Assembly (NCBI RefSeq): GCF_018812025.1
Contig: NC_063062.1
Coordinates: 37,418,728-37,482,727 of the forward strand
Length of the DNA stretch: 64,000 nucleotides
Direction of reading: 5' to 3'
Origin: Megalobrama amblycephala
Lineage: Eukaryota > Chordata > Actinopteri > Cypriniformes > Xenocyprididae
Part shown: positions 34,431 through 47,446 of the stretch, piece by piece
How positions within the stretch are numbered: position 1 is the stretch's first letter
How the letters are laid out: every line of letters starts with the position of its first letter
Program-made: the position numbers and the translations under genes
The notes under the pieces: model-generated
What the model was told of the DNA's origin: nothing
What the model saw: only the letters and a program-made list of their open reading frames with translations
Database searches by the model: none

Positions 34431-36585
34431 ATAGTAAAAATACCTTTTTGCAAATTACCAGAATAGTTTACGGAAAACACCTAGATGACGTACTACTTCC
34501 ACTGAGAATAAGTAGTTGATGGGAAATTATGTGTAAATGGCGGGAAAGTGGTGGTGATCTTGACAATGCCAACATGGTACATTTAGTTTATTTTGGGTTG
34601 CATACTTTTTTAACAGTTGCGAAGCTCTTAATCAAATAATAACTATAAATAGTTATAATAATAAAAATAAACAATGCAAAATCCTATAATGCAAGGGAAT
34701 TGTGGAATTTTCCTAAACCTAAAAACAATGTTTCTCTTCTTTCAATGAGTCTAACCTGACCTTAAAACAGTAGATTTATGACTTTGGTATATATTTAGCA
34801 CACCACAAATCTGAAGACCCAAGCACTTGTATATATAAATCAAACAAACAGCCAACATATAGGCCTACATATGAGACAAAGGAAAGGAGACGAAAGTCTC
34901 TGTTATTAATTCTAGTATATTAGCTACTCTGAGTCAAATGACACTATTCTGACCTCATTTAAATCCATTACAAATCAATTGACCTCTGCTCTAGTGCTGG
35001 AGTGCTAATTGAAGCTCCTGATCTGGAATTGCTCTAATATATGACTCCCCAGTGCCTGTACAGTATTCTTAGCATTAACTTTAGTTCTTTGGGGAAAATG
35101 TGTCCCTGTGAAGCTGAATGTTACAATTTGTTAGCATCCTGACAGTATGGAAGGAAATTAGAGTGAAGGCAAAAAAGGTTTTACAGAAGTTAAAGTACCA
35201 CCTGCCAACACTCTCCAATCCTCATCCACCTCTTATCACCAGAAACGGTTTACTGATCAATATGAGATCACACAGAGCGCAGTGTCGGTTTCACAGACTC
35301 ACCATTAAATCTTTGCACTTGGGGGTCTCGAATCAATATTGATCGATGGAGCAGTGAAAATTTTTATGACTCTTACTATTTGCCCAAAGTTGCTCATTAA
35401 ACCAGGAAGCTCTATGAGACTATGCCTTGAAACAAGGTACCCGGCCGTGTCTATGGAAACCACAGAAATTGGAATATGTTTCCATTAAAATGATTCCACA
35501 AAAGGCTCTTTTTTTCCTCAGTAGCAGACGTTTTATTGCTCTATAATAGTCAGCTAAGCTTCAAATTGTCTCTCGATTACTCACCCTTGTTCTTCCTCAG
35601 GACCAAGCGCCCTTAAATGATAAAAACTTTTAGCATGTGAACGAACGGCATCGCAGCGCATCTAATTTCTCAGATCTGATTTTTTGCTGCCCACACGAAT
35701 CACAGAACAATTACTGCACAGGCCAACGACCTCAACAGTGTCCCAGTTTTTATTTTTTCCCAGATAATTCAATACATACAACACCTTTTTTAAAAACATT
35801 TTGGCACTCACATATGAGTATATGGGTGGCTCCAGTGTTTCTGCATAACAGGACATGCTTGAATTACAGATGAGGCACGTTTACCACTCATACTGCAGAC
35901 TGCTGTTTTCAACAATGCAGTTAAACATACCAGCTATACAATCCTGATAGGTCCACTCCTTTTGAGTGTTGTGGGGGTGTTGATTCTCTCCCGACCACTG
36001 AAAGACGTTCTACAATAGCGTTTGATTTGCATCAGTACCTGTATGACAATGATGATAATTATTATGCGAGGCAACAGAGACAGCCTTGAGTTACCGCATG
36101 ACGAGATCCCTCTATCCTCTCCCTGACCCCACATGGACTAGATTGACCTTCCTGGTAATGCAACAAAAGGAAAAACACTTTTTCACTGGAGAATTATATG
36201 CATGTTCACAAAATTAAATCATGGGAAAGATGTAGAAGAAATTTAAAGGAGGCAAGTTTAATGAAATTTTCCCACAGGAAAAAGCCAATTATTTGCCATG
36301 GGGCTTTTTTGGGCCTGTAATGTTTATAGTTTGGCAAATATACACTGGCTCTAAGATGTATTTTGAAACCATACTAAAAAAAAAAAAAAAAATGTTGCAT
36401 TAGATAAAATATCAGACAAAGTGCAAATTCTTTTAAAGAAAGAGGAAACTACCGTTCAACAGATTTTTTTTAAATGAAATTAATACTTTTATTCATCATG
36501 TTACAAAAAAAAAAAAAATCTTTTCAAACGTTTGAACAGTATTTACACACTTTCTGGCTGTAACAATATGAATTTGTTAATCAAA
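34431..36585. other. Intronic DNA, nothing recognised
   Basis: No exon or repeat ends supported. A poly-A run lies at about 36376-36391. Confidence 0.4.
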
Positions 36586-36589
36586 TAGT

Positions 36590-36800
36590 TAAAGGATTAG
36601 TTCACTTCAGAATTAAAATTTCCTGATAATTTACTCACCCCCATGTCGATCAAGATGTTTATGTCTTTCTTTCTTCAGTCGAAAAGAAATGAAGGTTTTT
36701 GAGGAAAACATTCCAGGATTTTTCTCCATATAGTGGACTTCAATGTCAGATTTTTTATTTCTTTATTATTTTTAAAGGATTAGTTCACTTCAGAATTCAG
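36590..36800 (+). repeat. TTAA/GGATTAGTTCACTTC-type transposon fragments
   Basis: TTAAAGGATTAGTTCACTTC starts at 36590 and the same AAAGGATTAGTTCACTTCAGAATT string starts again at 36775, 185 bp apart and in the same orientation. This suggests one copy interrupted or tandemly repeated. The expected inverted right end is not seen. Confidence 0.55.
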
Positions 36801-38225
36801 ATTTACGTCACACGTGACCTTTCCAACATAATTACATAATGCGTGGCGCATTGCAGAGCAGTGCAAGACGAGCATTTGTGGTTAAAAAGTATATAAATTG
36901 TTTTTTGGGGTTTTTTTTAGAAAATGCAACAACATTGATACACTTTTAAATGTGGCTCAAGTGTCCAAATATTTTTTTTAGGGCAGTGTATTTGACTGTG
37001 GATGCTTAAAACACACAATTTTTTTCCGCTCTGTCACTACCTGCTAGCATCCTTGGTTCTGGTCACCTTGATCTCATTTTTGAGAATGGATGAGGAAACA
37101 CAGTCAATTTCTTTCTCAAGGTTGTAACAGCCATGCAGTCAGGCCAAGACCTTGAAAAGACACATTCACAGTCTGAAATGACAGCAAGGCCAGGGATAAC
37201 CTGCCCTCTTTCTTGTGCATTTAAAGTGAACGTAGGAGCCATACAATCTAATATCTTTAATACATCAGGTTTGATGCATTAGATGAAAAGTTATATTACA
37301 GTAAACACTGCTACTTCACCGATACAATACGATGACATTTTGTCTATATGTATGTCTGTCTTAGAAGGACACCATTACATAACCCTGGATGCCGTCAGTC
37401 AGTGTCCCTGGCGTCTGAAAATCCTATTTATTTCCAGACACCCATACCTCACTGCTTGACTAAACTAATGAGATTACTGAGTATATTTTAAAGCTTGAAT
37501 AATTAAAAACTCCTGGTGTAACCCCAAAGGCTGAGCCACTATTGACTTTTCTGCATTCGCAAATCAACAGAGATCACTGTGTACCCTGACTGCATAAACA
37601 GCAATTGATTGTGGCTAATATTGATCATGATGATCTTATAATGTGTACAGCAAATATGCTGTCCATAAACACGCTCTATATTGCCCACTAGAGGAATGGA
37701 TTGTATTTGCTATAGTTTTGCCACATTAGATTCAACCACAAAAACTTTACAACAATGTAAACAAACATAAACATCAAGGCACAATGCCTTAGTCTTGTTT
37801 GCCTTTTGTGTGTACTATGCATGAGAAAGAGCACGTTTTGACCCTGCTGTGATGAAAATGAGGTGAAAAAGCCCGAAGGCCAGGCAGAATCTCTCTCAGC
37901 TCTCCGCAGTGTGGGAGGACAGATAGACGCTCACTCGACAGCACTCTATGAACACCTAACCTGTTTATGCACACACAAACGCTGCGCCTTAGGACATGCA
38001 TGAACATTACACCCCATGAAAAATGATCGATTTCTATGCAATCTTACAGCAAAGGCAAATATTCTTCTTCAGCTCACTACAGATTAGCATTTCACTCAGA
38101 CTCACAGAGCTTCAGATGTTTAAACTCCTGGCACCTCATTAAGCACTGAAACAAAGCTTGCCTTACATGAATGTAAAATGCCTTGATGTCCTCATATGAC
38201 ACACAAGACTACCTACTAAAAATAA
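36801..38225. other. Intronic DNA, nothing recognised
   Basis: The least repeat-like stretch between the two exons. No open frame with family features. Regulatory content cannot be judged from one sequence. Confidence 0.4.
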
Positions 38226-38237
38226 GTAAGAATATTT

Positions 38238-39042
38238 CTGAAAATAAAATAAAATAAAATAAAATAAATACTAAAAAACGTATCATTTTGTGGTGGGGCC
38301 AGTGAAAATATTCTTATAAAAATATAAAATAAAATATGATCAAATCAAATCAAATATTAAAAGACATATATAAAGTATATTTATACAAAATTTAAAATTA
38401 AATGTATACATTTTAATAACAAAAATAAAAAAGTATAATTTTTGTGGTGGGGCCAGTGAAAATAAAATAAAATAAAATAAAATAAAATTAAAAAAATAAA
38501 AAAAATAAAATAAAATAAAATAAAATAAAATAAAATAAAATAAAATAAAATACAAATATAAAGTATATTTATACAAAATTTAAAATTAAATGTATACATT
38601 TTAATAACAAAAATAAAAAAGTTAAATTTTTGTGGTGGGGCCAGTGAAAATAAATAAAATAAAATAAAATAAAATAAAATAAAATAAAATAAAATAAAAT
38701 AAAATAAAATAAAATAAAATAAAATAAAATAAAATAAAATAAAATATTAAAAGACAAATATAAAGTATATTTATACAAAATTTAAAATTAAATGTATACA
38801 TTTTAATAAAAATAAAAAAAGTATAATTTTTGTGGTGGGACCAGTGAAAATAAAATAAAATAAAATAAAAAATAAAATAAAATAAAATAAAATAAAATAA
38901 AATAAAATAAAATAAAATAAAATAAAATAAATTTTAATACATTTTAACAAAATTTTAAATTAAATGTATACATATTAATATCAAAAATAAAAAGTATAAT
39001 TTTTGTTGTGGGGCCAGTTGGAAAAATAAAATCAATAAATTA

Positions 39043-39082
<40 letters not shown>
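38238..39082. repeat. Compound minisatellite with AAAAT arrays and an ATA tail
   Basis: A higher-order unit, including TTTTTGTGGTGGGGCCAGTG, an A/T core around AAATGTATACATTTTAATA and a run of AAAAT pentamers, recurs about five times. GTGGTGGGGCCAG-type anchors lie near 38290, 38443, 38631, 38831 and 39004. Spacing is 150-200 bp, varying mainly with pentamer number. It ends in about 13 AAT units at 39045-39082. On the kcnab1 sense strand the pentamer reads TTTTA. Hydrophobic Phe/Tyr-rich open frames here are artefacts. Confidence 0.93.
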
Positions 39083-39084
<2 letters not shown>

Positions 39085-40636
39085 CCTAAAGGGTGCATAT
39101 TAATATCTTCAAGGTACATATTAGCACCTAAAGTATCCTTTGAAAGTTACTGCCCGAGTGACAACTTTTGTACCATTTTTTCCAAGAGTGTATTTATCTT
39201 AACCAAATCTATATTACTTATTTCTCAAACCCTTTCATTCAACACTGAGCAACAGAATCGGTTCCTTATCAACACACACACACACACAAAAACTGCATTG
39301 AAAAATGTATAAAATTTGATCACACACAAACAGAAAGACCTGTAAAGACAGATAACATATCGCCTAGGGAGCTTCTTAAATTACCTGTTGTTTGACCTTG
39401 TGTAACTTCATCATCTCTCCCCTGAGACCATTTCTCTCTTTATCTCTGTTTCTCACCCACTCACTCTATAATGTCATTGATTCGGTAAACACAATCCTTC
39501 TCTCTGACAGAGGACATCTGACTTTCACTAGCGACATACAGTGAACCCTCAGACGCTGCTGTCCACTTCACTGGACTCACCTTTAAGAGTCATTTCCCCT
39601 CACTGAGGCTGTGATGTTACATTATAACCACCATGGTGACCTTATCTTATAATCCTATATGAGTGCCTCTTTATATGCCATTATGTTTTTTATGACGACA
39701 TAAACTGAAGTGACAGATGAAATTGTACCTCTAGCATATCTTCAATTCAAGGTGAACCAGATTGATAAAAACAAAAGAGTAAATGGAATATAGATATAAA
39801 AGACTTTTATTCAGGTATTATTAATGCACATAATGAAGTTTACATTCCATATTTTTTTTCATACTATGGAAGTCAATGGGGACTAATTTGGTTACTGACA
39901 TTCTTCAAAATATCTTAGTGCTTCATTTATTTGGGCTACAAATTTCCACCAGGATCAGGGATTCACGTGTGACGTAGGTGGAAGTACAGAGCAAGTGTAA
40001 ATCCTTTAATTTACCTATACTTGAACTACTTGAACAAATCAGCTTTTTACCTTAAACTTTACTGATAATCACCATAATAATAATTGAAAGCCACATGATG
40101 AATCAGAGTTCATTGTACATGGCCTGATCAAAGAAGTTACACAGGGTCACACACACACACAAAACACCATGATTGCACTAACTCTCCCTAAATGCACCAT
40201 ATTGGGGAAGGAAAAAAACATATTTAGGAATGATTAAATTTGCTTTGGGTAGAACATTAAAAAAAAGATTTATTTTTCCCCCTTTGTGATTAATTTATGC
40301 ATCAGTGGGTGAAACAGAGGTAGCCAACATGAAATGATTACTATTAAACAAAGCCTGAATCTTTGATATTCAAACAAATCATTCAATGCACGTTTCCTCT
40401 GAAAGTATTGTGCCTGTTTTGGCAAAACAAAAACTAGAACATAAGATCACGGTTTCCTTAGGCAAGATTCAGTACTTCCGCATGATTAAAAACAGACTGA
40501 TGGGATCGCTGGAGGCTGCCATGAATAAATCTGACAACAGCAAAATACCAACACAAGTCAAATACACGCAAAATTGCTCCGTGACGACGGCTTGATGTAA
40601 ATTAATGTTATATTTGCCTTTCAGTTATATGATGTA
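39083..40636. other. Intronic DNA with one repeat trace
   Basis: TACTATGGAAGTCAATGGGG and CATTCTTCAAAATATCTT near 39865-39917 match the interior of the 12480-12819 type element, without ends. Short CA tracts lie near 39274 and 40149. Confidence 0.4.
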
Positions 40637-40639
40637 CAG

Positions 40640-40965
40640 TACCGTTCAAATGTTTGGGGTCAAAAAGATTTATTTATTTTAAGAAATAAATGCTTTTATT
40701 CTGCAAGAATGCATTCAATTGATCAAAAATGACAGTAAAGACTTATATAATGTTACAAAATATTGTAACTAAATATATATAACTAATTAAGCAGCACAAC
40801 TGTTTTCAACATTGATTTATAAATAATAATCATAAATGTTTCTTGAGCAGCAAATCAGCATATTAGAATGATTTCTGAAGGATCATGTGACACTGAAGAC
40901 TGGAGTAACGATGCTGAAAATTCAGCTTTGATCACAGGAATAAATTACATTTTAAAATATATTCA
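40640..40965 (-). mobile_element. GTTCAAAAGTTTG-ended palindromic element, partial copy B
   Basis: Starts at the inverted end ACCGTTCAAATGTTTGGGGT and runs through TTTCTTGAGCAGCAAATCAG and GACACTGAAGACTGGAGTAA to ACATTTTAAAATATATTC, then stops short of the other end. Confidence 0.7.
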
Positions 40966-41689
40966 CATAGAAAGTTGTGATTGTGGTGCGAAGTGTTTTG
41001 TTTGCAAGCTAAAAAGGCAAAATAATGCATAATCATGTCCTGTGGCCTTGAAGTTTGAGCAATTATAAAAAAAGAGAGGAAAGAAAGTTTTGTGCTCTCC
41101 CTAACTGAATGCATAAAGAATTGCATTTCTCCACAGACTAAACGGACATAAGAGGACAGAGCTAACAGGCAGATGCTCCGAGAGCGTGACCTCTTCACAC
41201 TGAATACTGCAGTGAATCACTCATCATGTCAGCATTCAGAGAGCCTGTCATCTGCATCCCACATAAACACAGCCTCATCATTTCTCTCATACACACATGC
41301 TTCAGTGATAATGAGCGAGAGGGACAGTGTAACGAGAGGTGTGTGATCTCACTGAGCAATCTCACGGGTGTAATTACTGCAAACGGAACACACTGTACTG
41401 GAGAATACAGAGAAAAAGAGAGACAGATGGACAGAAAACAAGACCTGCAGCAATACAGCCAGAACCGTATAATGGGGGAAATGATTTGAATTGTTCAAAA
41501 GAGGTGGAGTTTTCACAACAGGTGTTTTTTGCTTTAAATAACCCCAGAATCATGGGAAAACTTCAGAAAATGTGGTGGTTAATGCAAAAAAATGCTTTTT
41601 ATAGCATTACAAAAAAAGAAATTCTCATTAGTAAACCTAAGGACAGGTAACACTGAAATTTTTACTTTTATTCATGTTGCATCACTATT

Positions 41690-42055
41690 ATACTTTTATT
41701 CGGGAAGGACATTAAATTTATCAAAAGTGACAGTAAAGAGTTTTTATTTTTAAAATAAATGATCCCAAGTTCACAAAATATGAAGCAGCACAAATGTTTT
41801 CAGCATTGATAATACTAAGTTTCTTGAGCATCAAATCATCATATTAGAATGATTTCTGAAGGATCATGTGACACTGAAGACTGGAGTAATGATGCTGAAA
41901 ATTCAGCTTTGATTACAGTAATAAGTTACATTTTACAATATAGAAAACATTTATTTTAAATTGTAATAATATTTCATAATATTACTTTTTTGTATTGTAT
42001 TTTTGATCTGCACATAAAAGACTTCTTTCAAACAAAAAAAAAAAATGAAATCTTA
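41690..42055 (-). mobile_element. GTTCAAAAGTTTG-ended palindromic element, partial copy C
   Basis: TACTTTTATTCGGGAAGGAC, TCAAAAGTGACAGTAAAGAG and the GAAGGATCATGTGACACTGA signature are in family order. Both terminal repeats are lost. Confidence 0.65.
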
Positions 42056-42925
42056 TTTATATTGTGAATCTGCAACGATCAAATAATGAACCCTGCACAG
42101 CAGATATTACATGGAAAATATTCACATTCAGATGAAATAAGAGCAAGAGCAGATCTAGTGAACTCAGTCATTAACTGTCTGTGACGATGTACAAAACTAC
42201 AGTGGCATTCTAGTGACCTTCATCTGTATGGAGTCTAAATGAGAGGAAGTCAGGAGGGGAAAGAACAGAGCGTGACAGAAACATGGCAGTTATAATGATA
42301 GAGAGATTGTGTCTGAACAGAGAGAATATGGGCTTATTAATGCAGACTCCCGCTCATAACTCAGGTACTTATTAAGAAATATAAATGAAAGCCTCAAATG
42401 ACGAGTGTGTCTTTGAGAGTATATGTGCACATGAAAAAAGAGCCGTGTATCACCGGAGGCAAAATTGTTGTGTGTGTGCGCGTGTCTACTATTAAGTGCA
42501 CAGTTGCTGACTTTGTCTTTCAATTTGCTGTTGTTGCATGAAATGTGTTGTACACACGTCAACAGAAATTCAACTATGACTTTTTTTGTTTGTTTTGTTT
42601 TTTAGAAATAATACAGTAACACAGAGAACACACTGACAGGACACACTTGACAAGTACACACACAGGTTGGAAACATTGATTTTCCACCCATATCGCTCAC
42701 AACAAATCCCTATTCACCCAAAATAGAAAGTTAACACTTTCACTCCATCTACTTTCATTGTATGATTGTCAAACTTTGCAATTAATCTGAGAATCATGTG
42801 CGTTTTGAACAGTGGTATCTGGTCCGTCAAATTAATGATCCCTATACTTGACATTGCACATCTGCGATGTGACTATCGCGGATGTGCACATTGCAATTTT
42901 CATGCTAAAACTATATATATGCATA
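42056..42925. other. Intronic DNA, nothing recognised
   Basis: No exon or repeat ends supported. Confidence 0.4.
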
Positions 42926-42934
42926 TAATTTAGT

Positions 42935-43040
42935 GATGTCAAATGATTAATCGTGATTAATTGCATCCCAAAAAAAAGTTTGTGTATATAATTTTTTTAT
43001 TTATTTTGGATGCGATTAATTGCGCTTGACAGTGCTAATA
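42935..43040. repeat. Short hAT-like hairpin remnant (GATTAATCGTGATTAATTGC)
   Basis: AGTGATGTCAAATGATTAATCG at the left is mirrored by GCGATTAATTGCGCTTGACAGTGCT at the right. This is a small foldback of about 105 bp, a form common in fish genomes. Confidence 0.6.
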
Positions 43041-43042
43041 TA

Positions 43043-43162
43043 TACAGTGGGTACGGAAAGCATTCAGACCCCCTTACATTTTTCACTCTTTGTTATATTG
43101 CAGCCATTTGCTAAAATCATTTAAGTTCATTTTTTTTCCTCATTAATGTGCACACAATATTA
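43043..43162 (+). repeat. Tc1/mariner-type left end, truncated
   Basis: TACAGTGGGTACGGAAAGCA and TTCAGACCCCCTTA, then TTTTTCACTCTTTGTTATAT and CAGCCATTTGCTAAAATC, match the well-known terminal repeat of a fish Tc1-like family. The element breaks off before any transposase sequence. Confidence 0.65.
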
Positions 43163-43173
43163 ATGAGGAAAAA

Positions 43174-43231
43174 ATAATATAATATAATATAATATAATAT
43201 AATATAATATAATATAATATAATATAATATA
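43174..43231. repeat. AATAT pentanucleotide microsatellite
   Basis: About eleven uninterrupted ATAAT units immediately right of the truncated Tc1 end. Confidence 0.95.
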
Positions 43232-44153
43232 TATAAAAATACTAAAAATTAAAATCAATAATTTCAAATGCAACATAACAGTGTTATTCAAATACTACAT
43301 AAAAAATGTAAATATTTAATTATTAGTGTTTTTAAGGATTAACCTTAAGTGAGCATTAGTTGACAGTAAAGGTATTGTTAATTATATCATTTCTAGTTAA
43401 AAAGTAAAAACAAAGAAATCTTTTTAAGATAAAGAATTTAATGCAAAAATAAATATGCTAATGATGTATAATGTAATTAATATGCTAGAAATCTATAATA
43501 TAGTCAACAGCCATTTGATACAAGTCAGCAATGTTCAATACATCCATATATATTAATGTAATTATTCCACAACGTAATATATTTAATTAGTCTAACTCTA
43601 GGCTGTTTACAGTTGCCAAGCAACATAGCAGTTTGGCACATAGTAACAGAGAGAGTGATCACAGGTGTGTATATAATGGGTTAGTAATGGCTTCAAACAT
43701 GGCTCTTCCAATCAGAATTTACATTATAAAAGTGTAATCTGAAGTCAGAGAGCAGGGCAAAATGTTTACACACACAGATAATGCTATCTGAAGCACGTAA
43801 TGAGTGGACATAAGTATTTCCAGCTCATATATTTACATGTTTAGTAGAGGAGATATCTGTAAGATAAGAGATCCAGCTGTTTGCCACAAACACCTGCATT
43901 TGAATGAACCGACCACATACACATAACACTATTCAAAATCAAACACACACACACACATCTACAGATGTATGCATAAAGACACAGAATAACAAAGACATGT
44001 CCATGTTTGACAGACAGGAAAAGAGACGAGAGGAAAGAAAGAGAAAGAGTAAATGAGAGGAGAGTGGGTGAAACAGATTGTGCTGTCAAAGGGGATGGAA
44101 AGGGCTCAATGTGACGTTGCCACGGCAATGAAGAGTGGGACAGAATAAAGTAG

Positions 44154-44156
<3 letters not shown>
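43232..44156. other. Intronic DNA, nothing recognised
   Basis: No exon seen. The minus-strand open frame across 43841-44236 is seeded by the adjacent TG repeat. Confidence 0.4.

Positions 44157-44226
<70 letters not shown>
44157..44226. repeat. TG microsatellite (35 units, uninterrupted)
   Basis: Seventy bases of perfect TG. Confidence 0.98.
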
Positions 44227-44228
<2 letters not shown>

Positions 44229-44830
44229 CGATACATATTTCCCCTCGCTCCCTGCCTGACTCACAGCAGCATAAATACTGCAGGCGCTCTCAAAGGCAAT
44301 GCTCTCATCTGTCCTCTGTCTTCCTCTTGTCCCTCAGGCTTGACAGCTACAGTCACTGTCTCACACACACAAGCTGAGACATTTAATGGGACAGTAGGTT
44401 AAGTGTAGTACAAGGCTGATGAGACAGAGAGTCCTGTGCTTGACGGGAAGTGCTACACAGTGTCTACCTACATAAACAAGACTCATGAATTTGAGCATTA
44501 TGGGATTTTGGTATTTAAAGGTGCTGCAACCAATGCACTGATATACCTGGGGATCCCTTGTGTTTTGGTCAAAAAGTGGCTCTTTAATCTCATATTTTAA
44601 TGGTTTCAAAAATCTGACTGAAAATCAGTGAGGTTGCGATAGTTACTGCATGTCGTTTATCAACTGTAGACGACGCAGATAACTTTACATCCATATAAAT
44701 TTCGGTGCTGAGTGATAATAATTAACTTACTATAGGGTTCGAGTTTGGTTTAGAGTTAGTCACATGTAATTATGCATCATTTATAGTTATTACTACATGT
44801 AACGTGTAACAAGGACACTAAAACAAAGTG
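44227..44830. other. Intronic DNA, nothing recognised
   Basis: No exon or repeat ends supported. Confidence 0.4.
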
Positions 44831-45244
44831 CACTGCAAATAATGCTGTTCTTACTTAGAGTTTTTGTCTTGTTTTTAGTCAAAATATCTCAAAGTTCTTA
44901 AATCAAGAAGCATTTTCTTGACAAGTACAAATTATTTTCTTGTTTTCAGGAAAAATAAATCAAAATTAAGCACGTTTTTCCTTAAAACAAGCAAAATAAT
45001 CTGCCAATGGGGGTAAGCAAAATAGTCTTAGTCCAAACTGAAAACAAGATTATATCGCTTATTCTTGGTTTGAAATAAGATTATTTTTCTTACCCCCATT
45101 GGCAGATTATTTTGCTTGTTTTTTCCTGAAAACAAGAAAATAATTTTTACTTGTCAAGAAAATGCTTCTCGATTTAAGAACTTTAAGATATTTTGACTAG
45201 AAACAAGACAAAAACTCTAAGTAAGAACAGCTTTTTTTGCAGTG
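44831..45244. mobile_element. CACTGCAAA-ended near-perfect foldback element (414 bp)
   Basis: CACTGCAAATAATGCTGTTC and CTTACTTAGAG at the left are mirrored by CTCTAAGTAAGAACAGC and ...TTTGCAGTG at the right. Inner blocks also pair (GCAAAATAATCTGCCAATGG with CCATTGGCAGATTATTTTGC). Almost the whole element folds on itself. It abuts the 45245-46251 palindromic element. Confidence 0.85.
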
Positions 45245-45283
45245 TGTTATCAGAAATTAATACTTTTATTCAGCAAGGATGCA

Positions 45284-45861
45284 TTAAAGGCACAATATGT
45301 AAGATTTTTGGATTAAAAAAGCCAAGAACCACTAGAACAGTGTTATATATTTTGTTGACTTGTGCTCAGCACAATAAGTCTTATTGTTTGAATCTCGTTT
45401 TTTTATTTACCGCGAGTACCATGATTTACCATGACTAATATTGATCTAGCTTACTGCAGTGTGCAACAAGTGTCTCATAGCAGCCGCCAAGCGAATGCAG
45501 CGTAGCATTATAACAACTTTAAACACACAAATGTATCTAATATGATAAACAGCGCAGCTTTACCTCATATATGATTGACCGGAAGACTGTGGCATAATAA
45601 AAGCTTCACTGCTCTCAAGCCATGTGTCGTGCTTGTCTCTCATTAGCAATCGCTCCAGCGGCCTTCATGCTATAGTAATGTTAATAAATCTTTAATATAT
45701 TAGCTCATCCATGAATATGATTTCTACCCGAGTCCCAATGGATTCTTTTCCACCGGCTGTAAACGTGAAGACAACACCTCCCATGATTCTGTGAAATCAA
45801 GGCGTCATCAAGCTACAATAAGTGACCTCTAGTGGTGAAAAATTACATATTGTGCCTTTAA
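45284..45861. mobile_element. TTAA-type transposon (578 bp) nested in copy D
   Basis: TTAAAGGCACAATATGTAAG ... TTACATATTGTGCCTTTAA is a 17-base inverted end with TTAA on both sides. Removing it and one TTAA rejoins the host palindrome text. Confidence 0.85.
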
Positions 45862-45940
45862 AACAATCATTTATTAAAAAAACATTTAAAATCCTATAAT
45901 ATAATAATCAGAAATGTAATGTTTTAAATTGTAATGTTGA

Positions 45941-46015
45941 CATGCATTCTCTGTAAAGCTGCTTTGAAACGATATGTATCGTGAAAAGCGCTATACAAAT
46001 AAATGTGAATTGAAA
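45941..46015 (+). repeat. LINE/SINE-type 3' tail
   Basis: TGTAAAGCTGCTTTGAAACG and AAAAGCGCTATACAAATAAA, followed by GAATTGAA, resemble the conserved 3' tail of fish L2-like LINEs and the SINEs that use them. There is no body upstream, so it is a short 5'-truncated copy. Confidence 0.55.
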
Positions 46016-46255
46016 TGTTTCTTGAGCAGCAAATCAGTATATTAGAATGATTTCTGAAGGATCATGTGACACTGAAGACTGGAGTGATGATGCTGAAAAT
46101 TCAGCTTTGTCATTACGTTTGGAAATAGTTCATTAAAAATAGTAACACATTTTACAATATTATTGTTTTTACTGTACTTTTTGATCAAATAAATCCAGCT
46201 TTGATGAGCAGAAGAGTCAGAAATATCTTACTGACCCCAAAAGTTTGAATGGCGG

Positions 46256-47445
46256 GATGGGTGAAAAACTGCATTTAAAATGCATCTGTAACTCTACAAC
46301 TCTTTATAAATCAATGAGAATCAAATCACAATAGTGTTATAATGTCTATTTTGCTGTTGTGCGTTATGCAGGGACCCTCCCAAAGTGACACATTACAAAA
46401 ATGCAAATATAAACAAAGTCATTTCAAACAGTCTGATGAAATGTATTCCCAATTGTGAAAACTCAAATCACTAGTGTGTACACAACCAAGTCAACCTAAC
46501 AAGTAAGCCATGGCTACTAAGAGTTATATCGCCCCCTGTTGGTGAACAGTTGCAACTGCACTATTTTACAGTGTTTGCCATAACACATAACATCATCCTG
46601 TTACCACCAATCCCTCCATCAGAATCCATCTGCTCATTAACACATCTTCTAATGAGTCTCTATGAAGATTAATTGCTTTTTAGAGATGTTGAAAAGAGGT
46701 TGGGGGGGTTCTAGCATCTGTCTCTCTCAGTTTGTTCAAACCAAAGTCTGTTTCACTTATAAACCGTTGAATGCTGACGCCAGGTCTCTGAGGGATCTGT
46801 CTTTGCCTGAGGTGAACCTGTCATGGGTGTGTGAACATCTCAATTACCATGAGACGGTCAGACGGTTTGGTTAATAATTAAAACGCACACCACACACATC
46901 ATTGGTCTGACTGAGGTTTGAATGTCAAAACAGCGACAGAAAGCTTTAATAACTTTGCAATAGTAATGAGCTACAAAGCATGTGATTGTGAAATACCGTG
47001 AACACAGAGATCTTTAACAGGGAAACTCTAGCCTCAATATGCATTCAATGCTTGTTGAATTACATAATGTCTGTGCATCTGCTTTGGTGTTTATGTGGCA
47101 GAGGTTATGTAAATAAGGGAATGGACTATTCCCATAAAGTCATGGAGCAGGAGAGAGAGTGTGAGAGAGGAAAGTCATAGAGAGATGGAGAGAGAGACAC
47201 AGAGAGATACGTGACCTGAAACTGACGGTTGCATTATTGATCGTGTTTAAAACCCGATGCCATGATCACATCACTGGCAGACATTCCTACTAAGTAACAT
47301 CTAGTCAGCATTGTTAGTGGACAAACACAGCACTATCTAATCACATTTAATAGTTCGTAATACAAGATCCTTCACTTTGCTTCATTCAGGCTAAACAGTG
47401 TGGATGTAAGAGTGAATACTCATACCTTACATATAGAGCACAATT
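46256..47445. other. Intronic DNA, nothing recognised
   Basis: No exon or repeat ends supported. A short GAGA tract lies near 47140-47200. Confidence 0.4.
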
Positions 47446-47446
47446 C

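Larger units (their letters stand above)
45245..46251 (-). mobile_element. GTTCAAAAGTTTG-ended palindromic element, copy D, with internal insertions
   Basis: AATACTTTTATTCAGCAAGG resumes at about 45862 after an insertion. The family signature runs to TCTTACTGACCCCAAAAGTT and TGAATGGC at 46251, the right terminal repeat. It is interrupted by the TTAA element 45284-45861 and carries a LINE/SINE-type tail at 45941-46015. Confidence 0.7.

Noticed and set aside
37789..38007. 72-codon minus-strand frame in the repeat-poor island
   Set aside because: No recognisable domain. It could not be distinguished from chance.
38340..38778. Hydrophobic Phe/Tyr/Ile-rich open frames
   Set aside because: They come from the AAAAT pentamer arrays.
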